Part shown: positions 41,025 through 50,645 of the stretch, piece by piece | Numbering within the stretch: position 1 is the stretch's first letter | Layout: each line of letters opens with the position of its first letter | Origin: CAYOOP01 sp964405685 | GTDB taxonomy: Bacteria > Pseudomonadota > Alphaproteobacteria > Rickettsiales > SXRF01 | Assembly (NCBI GenBank): GCA_964405685.1 | Contig: CAYOOP010000004.1 | Span: 124,001 to 188,000, forward strand | Reading direction: 5' to 3' | DNA length: 64,000 nucleotides | The notes under the pieces: model-generated | Told to the model about the DNA's origin: nothing | Database searches by the model: none | The model's input: the letters and a program-made list of their open reading frames with translations, nothing else | Position numbers and translations under genes: made by a program

Positions 41025-41975
41025 ATGCAAATCATTTTAGCTGAACCCCGCGGCTTCTGCGCCGGTGTCGACCGCGCCATTGAAATCGTCGAACGCGCGC
41101 TCGCGCTTTACGGCGCGCCCGTCTACGTCCGCCATGAAATCGTCCATAACAAATGGGTGATCGACGATCTCAAATCCAAAGGTGCCATCTTCGTGCAAGA
41201 ACTCGATGAAATCCCAACCGGCTCAATCACCATCTTCAGCGCCCACGGCATTGCTGAAAAAGTCGAAACCGCCGCCAAACTTCGCAATCTCCCGATCATC
41301 GACGCCACCTGCCCGCTTGTTACCAAAGTGCACAAAGAAGCGCAGCGCTACGAAGCCGAAGACCGTGAAATCATCCTGATCGGCCACCAAGGCCACCCCG
41401 AAGTCGAAGGCACCAGCGGCCGCGTCAAAAACGGCGTTTATCTCGTGCAAGACGTTGAAGATGTCGCCGCCCTCACCGTCAAAGACGAATCCAAACTCGC
41501 CTATGTCACCCAAACCACCTTAAGCGTCGATGACACCAAGCACATCATCGCCGCCCTCAAAAAACGTTTCCCCCACATCGCTGGCCCTGAGCTACGCGAT
41601 ATTTGCTACGCCACCCAAAACCGTCAAAACGCCGTGCGCGAGCTTGCGCCACAGGTGGATGTACTCCTCGTTGTCGGCGCACAAAACAGTTCCAACTCCA
41701 ATCGCCTGCGTGACTTAGGCGAAGAACTTGGCGTCAAAGCCCACCTCATCAACGGTGCGCAAGATTTAAACCCCAGCTGGTTCGACAACACACAAAAAAT
41801 CGGCATCACCGCCGGGGCCTCCGCGCCAGAACATTTGGTGCAAGGTGTGGTTGACGCTCTCCAAAAAATCACCCCCGCAACCGTCACCACCTTGGACGGC
41901 ACACCCGAAAACGTACACTTTAAATTACCAAGTGAAGTACTTGAGAAAAAAGAAAATATTCGTGCATGTACGTAA
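41025..41975 (+). CDS. ispH: 4-hydroxy-3-methylbut-2-enyl diphosphate reductase
   Basis: 316 residues. Iron-sulfur cysteines are in EPRGFCAGVDRAIEI, IDATCPLVTKVH and LRDICYATQNRQNAV; the SNSNRL motif also matches. Last step of the non-mevalonate isoprenoid route, giving IPP and DMAPP. Its partner ispG lies 5.5 kb downstream, so the route is well represented. The next gene starts directly after the stop. Confidence 0.97.
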   Translation: MQIILAEPRGFCAGVDRAIEIVERALALYGAPVYVRHEIVHNKWVIDDLKSKGAIFVQELDEIPTGSITIFSAHGIAEKVETAAKLRNLPIIDATCPLVTKVHKEAQRYEAEDREIILIGHQGHPEVEGTSGRVKNGVYLVQDVEDVAALTVKDESKLAYVTQTTLSVDDTKHIIAALKKRFPHIAGPELRDICYATQNRQNAVRELAPQVDVLLVVGAQNSSNSNRLRDLGEELGVKAHLINGAQDLNPSWFDNTQKIGITAGASAPEHLVQGVVDALQKITPATVTTLDGTPENVHFKLPSEVLEKKENIRACT

Positions 41976-43787
41976 ATGAAATCACTTCCCACGCACTACT
42001 TCACATTTCTTTTTCTAACCCTCCTATTGCTTGTGATGACGCTAGGCACCGTCATCACCTGGATGCAGCCAACCTCCCCCATTGGATTTAATGACCCAGA
42101 CGTCTGGATTCGTCTTGCGCGCGTTCAACAACTTTATACCTCTGGGGATTGGTACAACCGCACTATCGATTTAGAAGGCCCCTTCGGCGTTGCAAATCAT
42201 TGGACCCGCCCTCTTGACGTGCTGCTCCTTGCACTGGCCTATCCCGCCAGTTTCATCGTACCACTTAAAATGGCGCTCCTCGGTGCCGCCGCCGTTTACA
42301 ACATCCTCCTACTGCTCATCACCGCCATCGGCATCTCCAAGCTCTGCCGCTGTTTGCGCATCGGCGCGGCAGGGCAATGGGCTGCAACCCTCCTCTTATT
42401 CCAAGGCGATATCATTTCCCTATTTTCTATCGGCCGCGCAGATCATCACAGTCTTTTGTTATGCCTGTTCGTCTGGCTGCTCACCTTTTTATGCCAATAC
42501 AGCGCCCAAAAGCAGCTACGTCATATCTTACTCGCTGGAGCAACTGCAGGCCTAGGCCTCTGGGTCTCCCCCGAATTCCTAGCCGCCATCGCAGGCGTTG
42601 CCATCTGGGCGGGTATATGCTGGCTTTTTGATCTCGAGAAAACATCGCTCAAAATGCTCGAGCGGTTTGTACTGACAATCATCGCAGTGACATGCGTTGC
42701 TATCCCACTTGAATGGCCACCCCACCAATGGCTCACCCTTTCTTATGATCGTATCTCCCTTCTCCACCTCCACATGCTCGTGGTGATGTTCTTCATCGCA
42801 CGAATCTTAAACGCCCTACCCATGCGCAATTGGCAAACCCGTGGCGGTATTGCAGGCACCGTCTGCGCCGCGGCCTTTGCATGGCTTTCCTTCTGCCATC
42901 CCCGGTTTTACTGGGGTGCCATGGCCGAAACCCCGGCCGATCTCGTCCCCATGTTCGCCAAACTTGCCGAAGAACAACCTTTGTTCGCCACGGTCCCGCC
43001 GATCGCAGCCTTCCTCATGCTACTCGGTTACATCACTGTTTTTAGCTACTACCTACGCCGCGTTTTAAAACACAAAGACACATCGCTCCTGCTACTTGCC
43101 ACCATGAGCGCAATCTTTTTCGCCCTCGCCCTGCTCATGATCCGCTGGCTCGGCTACGCCGAAGTAGCGATGCTAATCGGCTGGGCGATGCTCGCCGAAA
43201 CACTAGCCCTCTGGCTATTTAAGCAACCCTTTTTCAGCAAACAAACATTTAACGTAGCCATTGCAGGCGCTGCCCAAGCACTGTTTTTCATCGCGGTTTT
43301 AATCCCCGCATTAATGAGCGGCCTCTCCGTCACTCCCACCTCCAAACCCACCACCCCAGACCGCACCGCCGCCTGCCAAAACCACATGCTAAAACTGATC
43401 GAGGCCAATGTATTTTCAGCCCACACATCCCACCCCACCACCGTCATCCTAGGCCTAAACCAAGCCGGACACCTCTTGTTCTGGACGCCCCACCGCGCCA
43501 TTGCCTCCAATTACAACGAAAATGCTGCAGGCATACGCGAGTTTGACAATTTCTGGTTTGCACAAAACGAGCGCGAAGCGCTTCGCGTCATTCACAAATA
43601 TGAGGTTGGTTTTATCATGCTTTGCCCCACCGCAGCCCATTCGCCGTTCTTTCCGCGCGAACACACCACACCTGTTTTTCTGAACCAAATCCTATCTGGC
43701 CCCTTGCCCACCTGGCTCGAATCAGTCACACTAGATCATGCTGATGCCCCACTCCTATTCCATATCAAAGCACACCCATTACCATGA
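41976..43787 (+). CDS. GT-C-like polytopic membrane protein
   Basis: 603 residues, about twelve membrane helices and a C-terminal soluble part. The first periplasmic loop has NDPDVWIRLARVQQL and WTRPLDVLL, the acid-containing pattern of GT-C glycosyltransferases (STT3/ArnT-like), and GRADHHSLLL sits at the second loop. Proteins with the start 'DPDxxxRLxxVxxL ... HWxR' are common in alphaproteobacteria and remain uncharacterised. Likely adds a sugar from a lipid carrier in the periplasm. Starts right at the end of ispH and overlaps the next gene by 4 nt. Confidence 0.75.
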   Translation: MKSLPTHYFTFLFLTLLLLVMTLGTVITWMQPTSPIGFNDPDVWIRLARVQQLYTSGDWYNRTIDLEGPFGVANHWTRPLDVLLLALAYPASFIVPLKMALLGAAAVYNILLLLITAIGISKLCRCLRIGAAGQWAATLLLFQGDIISLFSIGRADHHSLLLCLFVWLLTFLCQYSAQKQLRHILLAGATAGLGLWVSPEFLAAIAGVAIWAGICWLFDLEKTSLKMLERFVLTIIAVTCVAIPLEWPPHQWLTLSYDRISLLHLHMLVVMFFIARILNALPMRNWQTRGGIAGTVCAAAFAWLSFCHPRFYWGAMAETPADLVPMFAKLAEEQPLFATVPPIAAFLMLLGYITVFSYYLRRVLKHKDTSLLLLATMSAIFFALALLMIRWLGYAEVAMLIGWAMLAETLALWLFKQPFFSKQTFNVAIAGAAQALFFIAVLIPALMSGLSVTPTSKPTTPDRTAACQNHMLKLIEANVFSAHTSHPTTVILGLNQAGHLLFWTPHRAIASNYNENAAGIREFDNFWFAQNEREALRVIHKYEVGFIMLCPTAAHSPFFPREHTTPVFLNQILSGPLPTWLESVTLDHADAPLLFHIKAHPLP

Positions 43788-44233
43788 TCTCCTCCATCCT
43801 CTTCGTCTGCACCGGAAACATCTGCCGTTCGCCCACGGCCGAAGGCGTCTTTCGCCACTATTATCCGAATCTCATTTTAGACTCCGCCGGCATTAACGAC
43901 TACCACGCCGGTGACGCGCCGGATCCTCGCGCCCTCAAACACGCCAAAAAACGTGGGTATGACTTGAGCGATTTACGCGCGCGTGAAATCATCAAAGCCG
44001 ATTTCGAAATTTTCGACCTCATCTACGCCATGGATGAAAGCCATGTTGGTGAGCTAGAATATCTCTGCCCCAACGAGCATTTCCACAAAGTCAAACTCAT
44101 GCTTCACGACCTCGGCCACCCCAACCTCACCGAAGTTCCCGACCCTTACTACGGCAGCTCCGCCGATTTCGAACGCGTGCTTGATTCGGTTGAATGGGCG
44201 GCGGAAAAATGGAGAAACCGGGGCCTGTCATAA
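43784..44233 (+). CDS. Low-molecular-weight protein-tyrosine phosphatase
   Basis: 149 residues. The P-loop ILFVCTGNICRSPTAEGVF has the family signature CX5RS near the N-terminus, and the general-acid Asp lies in VPDPYYGS. It removes phosphate from tyrosines, often of kinases that control exopolysaccharide export. It overlaps the GT-C-like gene by 4 nt, consistent with a role in surface polysaccharides. Confidence 0.94.
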   Translation: MISSILFVCTGNICRSPTAEGVFRHYYPNLILDSAGINDYHAGDAPDPRALKHAKKRGYDLSDLRAREIIKADFEIFDLIYAMDESHVGELEYLCPNEHFHKVKLMLHDLGHPNLTEVPDPYYGSSADFERVLDSVEWAAEKWRNRGLS

Positions 44234-44314
44234 AATCTTCATATGACTTTACTGTATTTTAATACTAGAGGTTCACCCTGAGAAAATTGCACTTAACGAA
44301 AATCGGAGAAGCAT

Positions 44315-44743
44315 ATGAGTTTTATAAAAGATCCAAATCTAAAAACCACGGACGAAGGAATCCGTGCGGCTCTTTCATGCAACGTAGATGAGGTGCTAGA
44401 TCCAAGTAAGTTGTATCGCGACCTTGATGTAAGTGCAGAATTTACTGAAATTATGAATGCGCTAGATACCCTCAAGAACGCAGTGTTTAAACATGCATGG
44501 GAATTCTCACCCACCCGGAAAGACATGGATGAAAATATAAACGTAACAGATGCAAGAAACAAGTTGGTTTCAACTGTCGCAAAAGTGCATGGTATCGATG
44601 AGCGCGAAGCGCAAGAAGCTGTCGACAATTATTACAGAGCACTCGTTAATTACATAAACGGAGTCTGCAACAAAGGGATAGACCCTTATCTTGGCGGGCT
44701 GGAGTGTGCAGCAAGTCAAGCTCAAAGCGCAGCGCGTAACTAG
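44315..44743 (+). CDS. Small unknown protein
   Basis: 142 residues with a good ribosome site (CGGAGAAG). Soluble, helical, acidic at the N-terminus; two cysteines late in the sequence (GVCNKG, LECAAS). Lower G+C than its neighbours. No family recognised. Stands alone between the phosphatase and nnrD. Confidence 0.6.
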   Translation: MSFIKDPNLKTTDEGIRAALSCNVDEVLDPSKLYRDLDVSAEFTEIMNALDTLKNAVFKHAWEFSPTRKDMDENINVTDARNKLVSTVAKVHGIDEREAQEAVDNYYRALVNYINGVCNKGIDPYLGGLECAASQAQSAARN

Positions 44744-44788
44744 GGTTTTGATTGAATCAATAGCGAGGGCTGTGCTAAACCCTCGTCC

Positions 44789-46219
44789 ATGAGTGTTACC
44801 CCTCTCTTAACCGCTGAAGAAACCCGCCGCGCGGAAGCCGCGGCGATTGCCTCGGGTATTTCGAGCACGGAGTTGATGGAACGTGCCGGCAGGCAACTGG
44901 CCGCTGTCATCGCCTCGCAATATGCGCCGCGTCCCACGGTTGTCGTCTGCGGCAGCGGCAACAACGGGGGCGACGGTTTTGTCACTGCGCGCGCCTTGCG
45001 TGAGCTTGGTTGGAGTGTGCGCACACTGGCGCTTGGCGAATCTAAAACGCCGGAAGCAAAAGCTGCCCGCGCATCCGCAGGTGCGGTTGAACCCTATACT
45101 CCAGCAGCCCTTGAACACGCGCAGCTCGTGGTCGATGCGCTGCTTGGCACCGGGCTTTCGAAACCCGTCGAAGGCGAATATCTGGAAGCAATCCACGCGA
45201 TTAATGCGCTTTCCTGCCCTATATTTTCGGCGGATGTGCCAAGCGGAATTTGCGCCACCACTGGCGCCATTCTTGGCGCAGCCATACGCGCCACTCACAC
45301 CGTCACCTTCGCCACCGCCAAATGCGGGCATTATTTGCTGCCCGCGAAAGAATATGTGGGTGAATTGCACGTGATGGATATCGGCATTTCGCGTGATGCT
45401 GTTTTGAGCGCAAACCCCAGCGTTTTCCTCAATAGCGAAAGCCTATGGCACGCCAAACTTCCAACCCTTGCACTCGGCGCGCATAAATACGACCGCGGCG
45501 CAACCCTCACCCAAGGCGGCGCACTTGCCAGCACGGGTGCTGCCAAACTCGCGGCCTACGCCGCGCTGAAAATAGGCAGTGGGCTCTCCTCTGTCATCTG
45601 CAACGATGAAACGCTCCCCATTTACGCCACAAGCCTTGCTGCGGTGATGACCAAACTCGCCCCCTCCATGGACGTGTTCCACAAGCTTATCCATGACGAA
45701 AAAATCACCGCACTCGCCATCGGCCCGGGCGCGGGCGTCAATGATATCACGGCCAAACACACGCTTGCAATGCTCGCAACCGGCAAGCCCTGCGTGGTGG
45801 ATGCGGATGCGCTCAGCGTATTTTCGCAAACGCCGCGCGCGCTGTTTGAAGCCGCGCATGAAAACACAGTGTTCACCCCGCACATGGGCGAATTCACCCG
45901 CCTGTTTGGCGGGCACAAAAACAAATTGGAAGCCACGCGCGCAGCGACAGAGAAATTTAAAGGCGTGCTGGTGCTCAAAGGAAACGACACCATTGTCGCG
46001 CAAGCAGGAAAGCCCACGCTGATTAATGCCAACGCACCCGCAACACTCGCAACCGCCGGCAGTGGGGATGTGCTAACCGGCATGATCGCGGGCCTGATGG
46101 CCCAGGGCATGAGCGCGTATGATGCCGCCGCCGCTGGCGTATGGCTGCACGCTCAGGCCGCCACCCTGCTTGGCCGCAGTTTCACGGCGGAAGATCTGGT
46201 GAGGGCGATAACATTGTGA
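44789..46219 (+). CDS. nnrD: Bifunctional NAD(P)H-hydrate epimerase / ADP-dependent dehydratase
   Basis: 476 residues. N-terminal epimerase domain (about 1-210) with TAEETRRAEA, VVCGSGNNGGDGFVTARAL and SADVPSG; C-terminal ribokinase-like dehydratase (about 225-476) with AIGPGAG, VDADAL, FTPHMGEF and the ATP/ADP-site TAGSGDVLTGMIAGLMAQG. It repairs hydrated NADH and NADPH. Its stop overlaps the rnd start (GTGA). Confidence 0.95.
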   Translation: MSVTPLLTAEETRRAEAAAIASGISSTELMERAGRQLAAVIASQYAPRPTVVVCGSGNNGGDGFVTARALRELGWSVRTLALGESKTPEAKAARASAGAVEPYTPAALEHAQLVVDALLGTGLSKPVEGEYLEAIHAINALSCPIFSADVPSGICATTGAILGAAIRATHTVTFATAKCGHYLLPAKEYVGELHVMDIGISRDAVLSANPSVFLNSESLWHAKLPTLALGAHKYDRGATLTQGGALASTGAAKLAAYAALKIGSGLSSVICNDETLPIYATSLAAVMTKLAPSMDVFHKLIHDEKITALAIGPGAGVNDITAKHTLAMLATGKPCVVDADALSVFSQTPRALFEAAHENTVFTPHMGEFTRLFGGHKNKLEATRAATEKFKGVLVLKGNDTIVAQAGKPTLINANAPATLATAGSGDVLTGMIAGLMAQGMSAYDAAAAGVWLHAQAATLLGRSFTAEDLVRAITL

Positions 46220-47355
46220 CCCACGTGATTACAACCACTGCAGAGTTACGCGCCTTCTGCGAAAGCCTCACGCATCCGTATGTCGCCATCGACACGGAAT
46301 TCGTGCGCGAGCGGACGTATTTTCCTGAACTTTGCCTGGTACAACTCGCAACGCCCACACAACTCGCCCTCGTTGATACGCTCGCCGAAGGCCTAGACCT
46401 CACGCCCCTTTTCGAATTACTCAAACGCGAAACCATCGTGAAGGTTTTGCATTCCGGCCGTCAAGACATCGAAATTTTCTGGCACCTCGGCAAATGCATT
46501 CCTGCGCCGCTGTTTGACACGCAAATTGCAGCAATGGCACTCGGCTATGCCGACAACTGGGCCTATAGCGCAATGGTGAAACACTATTTGGGCGAAAACC
46601 TCGACAAATCCCAACAATACACCAATTGGAGCCGCCGCCCGCTTTCACCTGCGCAATTGGAATACGCCGCGGCTGACGTCACACTGCTTTGCACCATCTA
46701 TGAAAAAATGATCGCCGAACTCGAAGCGGCAAAGCGCACGCACTGGATCGAAGAACTTCACGCCTGGCTTTCAGACCCCACCATTTACGACACCAAACCT
46801 GAAGATGCGTGGAAGCGCCTTCGTCAGGAAAAAATGAATCCGCGCGGAATTGCTGCGCTGCAGCATTTAGCGGCCTGGCGTGAAACGCAAGCCATCAAAC
46901 GCAATCTCACCCGCCGATTCATTATGCCCGATGAAGCCGTGCAAGCAGTCGCAACATTCCTGCCCAAAGATGCCGACGCGCTCGCTAACGTCCGCGTCGC
47001 CAAATCCATCTCTCCCATGGCGCGTGAAGCATCGCTTGCTGCCGTAGCCCACGCTAAATCCCTCTCCGAAAGTGAATTGCCCGCATTGGAGCGTAAATCG
47101 CGCACACCGGTTTCCGCTGCGCTTGCGCAACTCCTTTCCATGCTGCTGAAAGCCCGCGCGGAAGAAGCCCACGTCGCCGCGGAACTCATCGCCACCCGCA
47201 GTGATCTGGAAGATTTCCTCAAAGGCGAAGATTCGCCCATCAAACACGGCTGGCGGCATGAAATCTTTGGTAAATACGCGGAAGAACTCCTCTCCGGCAA
47301 GCTTGCGCTTAAGGTTGAGCACGGTAAAATTGTGTTCGATGAACAACCATGCTAA
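46216..47355 (+). CDS. rnd: Ribonuclease D
   Basis: 379 residues from GTG 46216, which overlaps the nnrD stop; a longer frame would lie inside nnrD. DEDD exonuclease motifs: Exo I IDTEFVRERTYFPELCLVQ, Exo II VLHSGRQDIEIFW and Exo III LEYAAADVTLLCTIYEKM, followed by two HRDC-like helical domains. It trims the 3' end of tRNA precursors. The C-terminus ends just before a 146-bp palindromic element. Confidence 0.95.
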   Translation: MTHVITTTAELRAFCESLTHPYVAIDTEFVRERTYFPELCLVQLATPTQLALVDTLAEGLDLTPLFELLKRETIVKVLHSGRQDIEIFWHLGKCIPAPLFDTQIAAMALGYADNWAYSAMVKHYLGENLDKSQQYTNWSRRPLSPAQLEYAAADVTLLCTIYEKMIAELEAAKRTHWIEELHAWLSDPTIYDTKPEDAWKRLRQEKMNPRGIAALQHLAAWRETQAIKRNLTRRFIMPDEAVQAVATFLPKDADALANVRVAKSISPMAREASLAAVAHAKSLSESELPALERKSRTPVSAALAQLLSMLLKARAEEAHVAAELIATRSDLEDFLKGEDSPIKHGWRHEIFGKYAEELLSGKLALKVEHGKIVFDEQPC

Positions 47356-47360
47356 CTTTG

Positions 47361-47506
47361 CCTCTCCCGCGTGCGGGAGAGGACAGGTTTTGTTAATGAG
47401 CCAGCGGCGAATTTACAAAACCTTGGAGAGGGAATATTCCCTCACCCACTACGCTAATGCTCTCACGAGCATAAGCTTCGTTGCCCTCTCCCGCACGCGG
47501 GAGAGG
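47361..47506. repeat. 146-bp element with palindromic ends, copy 1
   Basis: Both ends are CCTCTCCCGC-NN-GCGGGAGAGG type palindromes. The interior has GGTTTTGT / ACAAAACC in inverted order and the stretch GGAGAGGGAATATTCCCTCA. Same length and orientation, and roughly 90% identity, with 53174-53319. It fills the rnd-ispG gap. Confidence 0.9.
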
Positions 47507-47520
47507 TAAAGAAAGTCAGT

Positions 47521-48720
47521 ATGAGACACAAAACCCACGCTGTGAAAATTGGCAATGTCACCGTTGGTGGCAACCACCCCGTCGTCGTCCAATCCATGAC
47601 GAATACGGACACGGCGGATGTTGCCGCAACCACCCAGCAGGTAAAAGCACTTAGCCAAGCAGGCTCTGAACTCGTGCGCATCACCGTGAATAATGATGCT
47701 GCGGCCAAAGCCGTACCCGCCATTGCTGAGGCCTGCGAAGGCGTGCCGCTCGTTGGCGATTTCCATTACAACGGCCATACGCTTTTAAAAACCTATCCTG
47801 ACATGGCCCGTGCACTGGCCAAATACCGCATCAACCCCGGCAATGTCGGCTTCGCTGATAAACAAGATTTGCAATTCGCCATGATGATCGAAGCCGCATT
47901 AAATTACGAAAAACCCGTGCGCATCGGTGCCAATTGGGGTAGCCTCGACCAAGCGCTTTTGATGCGCATGATGGATGAAAATGCAAAAACAAAAGAACCG
48001 CTTTCAAGTGATGAAGTGACGCGCGAAGCATTGGTGGAATCCGCGCTGATCTCCGCGAAAAAAGCGGAAGTGCTAGGACTTCCCGCCGATCGCATCGTCA
48101 TCTCCTGCAAAGTGAGCCGCGTGAATGATTTGATTGCCGTATATCGCAAACTCGCTGGTCGCTCGAATTACGCTTTGCACCTCGGCCTCACCGAAGCCGG
48201 CATGGGCAGCAAAGGGATTGTCGCCTCAACCGCCGCCCTCGCACCACTCTTGCTAGAAGGCATCGGCGACACCATCCGCATATCGCTAACGCCAGAACCC
48301 AACGGCGACCGCACACAAGAAGTGCGCGTCGCGCAGGAAATTTTGCAAAGCTTGGGGCTACGCAGCTTCACCCCGCAAGTCACCGCCTGCCCCGGCTGCG
48401 GCCGCACCACCAGCACCTTCTTCCAAGAACTCGCTGAAAACATTCAGACGTATTTACGCGAGTCCATGCCCGTGTGGAAAAGCAAATACGCCGGTGTTGA
48501 AAAAATGAATGTTGCGGTTATGGGCTGCATCGTCAACGGCCCCGGCGAATCTAAACACGCCGACATCGGAATATCCCTCCCCGGCAACGGCGAAAACCCC
48601 GCCGCACCGGTGTTTGTAGACGGCAAAAAAGTAGCGACGTTACGTGGCGATCGCATCGCCCAGGAATTTACGCAAATGGTGGAGGAGTATGTGGAGAAAC
48701 GGTTCTCGTCATCCCGCTGA
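47521..48720 (+). CDS. ispG: 4-hydroxy-3-methylbut-2-en-1-yl diphosphate synthase
   Basis: 399 residues. N-terminal TIM barrel (VQSMTNTDTADVAAT; GDFHYNGH; RINPGNVGF) and C-terminal Fe-S part with TACPGCGRTT and VMGCIVNGPGESKHADIGI. Penultimate step of the non-mevalonate isoprenoid pathway. The last few codons (FSSSR and the TGA) are supplied by the palindromic element at 48707-48812, so the natural C-terminus has been replaced. Confidence 0.97.
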   Translation: MRHKTHAVKIGNVTVGGNHPVVVQSMTNTDTADVAATTQQVKALSQAGSELVRITVNNDAAAKAVPAIAEACEGVPLVGDFHYNGHTLLKTYPDMARALAKYRINPGNVGFADKQDLQFAMMIEAALNYEKPVRIGANWGSLDQALLMRMMDENAKTKEPLSSDEVTREALVESALISAKKAEVLGLPADRIVISCKVSRVNDLIAVYRKLAGRSNYALHLGLTEAGMGSKGIVASTAALAPLLLEGIGDTIRISLTPEPNGDRTQEVRVAQEILQSLGLRSFTPQVTACPGCGRTTSTFFQELAENIQTYLRESMPVWKSKYAGVEKMNVAVMGCIVNGPGESKHADIGISLPGNGENPAAPVFVDGKKVATLRGDRIAQEFTQMVEEYVEKRFSSSR

Positions 48721-48812
48721 AAAGCGGGATCCAGCGCTCGCTGTCTAGCGAACAAGAAGGTCTTGTACGGCATGGACTGCCTTACTGGATTCCGTCTTTC
48801 GACGGAATGACG
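48707..48812. repeat. Palindromic element, CGTCATyCCG family, between ispG and proS
   Basis: 106 bp. CGTCATCCCGC, AGCGGGATCCAG on the left; CTGGATTCCGTC, GACGGAATGACG on the right. It contains the stop codons of both convergent genes. Same design as 12874-12990. Confidence 0.85.
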
Positions 48813-50086
48813 GCTAAGGCAGCATCGAGCGCCAATTCCAGCTTCTCGCCTGTTTTGCGATTCTTCAGTTCAACGACACCTTTTTCGGCACCCTTCGGAC
48901 CGACGACGATTTGCCACGGTGAGCCAATCAGATCATGCGTCGCAAATTTCGCGCCCGCGCGGTCGTCCATGTCGTCATAGAGCACGTCGAACCCGGCGTT
49001 TTGCAATTGTGCATACGCCTGATCACACATCGCATCCGTTTTCGTATCGCCCGCGCGCAAATTGATGATGCTGACGTGGAACGGTGCCACCGACATCGGC
49101 CAGATGATGCCGTTTTCATCGTGGCTCGCCTCAATCACCGCGCCCACCAGGCGCGATACGCCAATGCCATAGCAGCCCATTTCCGGATGAATCTGATTTC
49201 CATCCGCGCCGGAGACCGCCACATTCATCGCCTTCGTATATTTATTGCCGAGGTAGAAAATATGCCCTACTTCAATCCCGCGCGCTTCGCGGAGTTTGTC
49301 TTTGGCAATCGGGCACGCATCCGGTTTGTGCTGCTCATCCGCCGCAGCATAGAGCTTGCGCATTTCTTCACCACTCATCTTCACCTTGCCTGCACGAATC
49401 TCATCAAACGTCGCATCATAATACAGCGTGCTTTCGCCCGTATCGGCGATCACCTGAAATTCATGAGACAGCGAACCACCGATTGCCCCCGAGTCCGCAT
49501 TCACGGCAATCGCCGTCAGCCCCATCCGCGCGAAAATACGGTGGTAGCAATCATACATCACCGCGTATTCGCGCTTGGCATCCTCCACATCGGCATGGAA
49601 CGAATACGCATCTTTCATCAAAAACTCGCGCCCACGCATTACGCCAAAACGCGGGCGGATTTCATCACGGAATTTCCACTGAATCTGGTACAGATTTTTT
49701 GGCAAATGCTTGTAGCTTTGCACATACGTACGGAAAATATCAACGATCATTTCTTCATTTGTCGGCGAGTACAAAAGCTCCCGATCCGCGCGATCCGGAA
49801 ACCGCAACATTTCCTTGCCCAGCGCATCATAGCGGCCGGATTCCTTCCATAAGTCCGTCGGCTGAAGTGTGGGCATAAGCAGCGGCACACACCCCGCTTT
49901 TTGCAACTCCGCATCGACAATCCGCTCAATGTTGCGCAGCACTTTCAAGCCCAGCGGCAACCACGAATAAATCCCTGCGGCCTGCTGCTTGATCATCCCC
50001 GCACGCAGCATCAACCGGTGCGAAGCAATCTGCGCCTCAGCGGGTGTATCTTTCAGCGTGGGAAGAAAATAATTTGAGAGTTTCAT
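48782..50086 (-). CDS. proS: Prolyl-tRNA synthetase, short alphaproteobacterial type
   Basis: 434 residues, without the editing insertion found in the ~570-residue E. coli enzyme; this short form is usual in alphaproteobacteria. Class II motifs: motif 1 IERIVDAELQKAGCVPLLMPTLQP, motif 2 in FRDEIRPRFGVMRGREFLMKDAYS and motif 3 in GIGVSRLVGAVIE. It charges tRNA-Pro. The ATG overlaps the brnA stop (ATGA), and the last ten residues (IPSKDGIQ region) come from the palindromic element. Confidence 0.97.
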   Translation of the reverse strand: MKLSNYFLPTLKDTPAEAQIASHRLMLRAGMIKQQAAGIYSWLPLGLKVLRNIERIVDAELQKAGCVPLLMPTLQPTDLWKESGRYDALGKEMLRFPDRADRELLYSPTNEEMIVDIFRTYVQSYKHLPKNLYQIQWKFRDEIRPRFGVMRGREFLMKDAYSFHADVEDAKREYAVMYDCYHRIFARMGLTAIAVNADSGAIGGSLSHEFQVIADTGESTLYYDATFDEIRAGKVKMSGEEMRKLYAAADEQHKPDACPIAKDKLREARGIEVGHIFYLGNKYTKAMNVAVSGADGNQIHPEMGCYGIGVSRLVGAVIEASHDENGIIWPMSVAPFHVSIINLRAGDTKTDAMCDQAYAQLQNAGFDVLYDDMDDRAGAKFATHDLIGSPWQIVVGPKGAEKGVVELKNRKTGEKLELALDAALAVIPSKDGIQ

Positions 50087-50352
50087 AATTTTGTAATCGC
50101 TTCCGCGAGCACCACTTTCATCAATGATTGATAGGGAATATCGCGCTTGTTGGCTTGCATTTTGTACTTATCGAGCAGCGAGGCAGGAATGCGCAACGAT
50201 ATTGTTTTTGAACTGGGTTTGAGATTGGGAAACACCACACGCTCCGCCTTACTCCAATCCAAATAATCTACCGAGCTGTGCGCTGCCCAAAATTTGCGTT
50301 CTTCATCCTCATTTTTAAATTTTGGAATGGGTTTAAGTCTTTTCTTGGTCAT
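50083..50352 (-). CDS. brnA: BrnA-type antitoxin
   Basis: 89 residues. Starts RLKPIPKFKNEDEERKFWAAHSSVDYLDWSKAERVVFPNLKPSSKTISLRIP, the pattern of the CopG/BrnA antitoxins that accompany BrnT, with a ribbon-helix-helix C-terminal part for DNA binding. Overlaps the toxin gene by 20 nt at the start and the proS ATG at the end, so the antitoxin and proS are coupled. Confidence 0.87.
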   Translation of the reverse strand: MTKKRLKPIPKFKNEDEERKFWAAHSSVDYLDWSKAERVVFPNLKPSSKTISLRIPASLLDKYKMQANKRDIPYQSLMKVVLAEAITKL

Positions 50353-50638
50353 AACGCTTTCTCTCCTTTCTATCCATAGGCCGCACAGAAATAATACGAA
50401 CCTTGTGCTTACGCATCGTAAAAACTGCGAATAATTTTCTATCCTCGTTGGTTATACCGTATGCACCATACCGCGTCTCTGCCGCCGAATGTTTTTCATC
50501 CGCAATGACAATCAGCGGAGTATTAAGAAATATCTCCTCCGCCTCCTGTGCAGAAACGTCGTGCTTGTGCAAGCTTTTATGGTAATTACCGTCATCCCAA
50601 TCAAACTCGACAAGTTGCGAAAAGACCTGATGCTGCAT
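50333..50638 (-). CDS. brnT: BrnT-type ribonuclease toxin
   Basis: 101 residues. FDWDDGNYHKSLHKHDVSAQEAEEIFLN, ETRYGAYGITNEDRKLFAVFTMR and VRIISVRPMDRKERKRYDQEK are the BrnT signature, a RelE-like fold that cleaves RNA. First gene of brnT-brnA-proS. Its start codon is 7 nt from the -10 box, so the transcript probably has no leader. Confidence 0.93.
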   Translation of the reverse strand: MQHQVFSQLVEFDWDDGNYHKSLHKHDVSAQEAEEIFLNTPLIVIADEKHSAAETRYGAYGITNEDRKLFAVFTMRKHKVRIISVRPMDRKERKRYDQEKT

Positions 50639-50645
50639 AGCCCAT

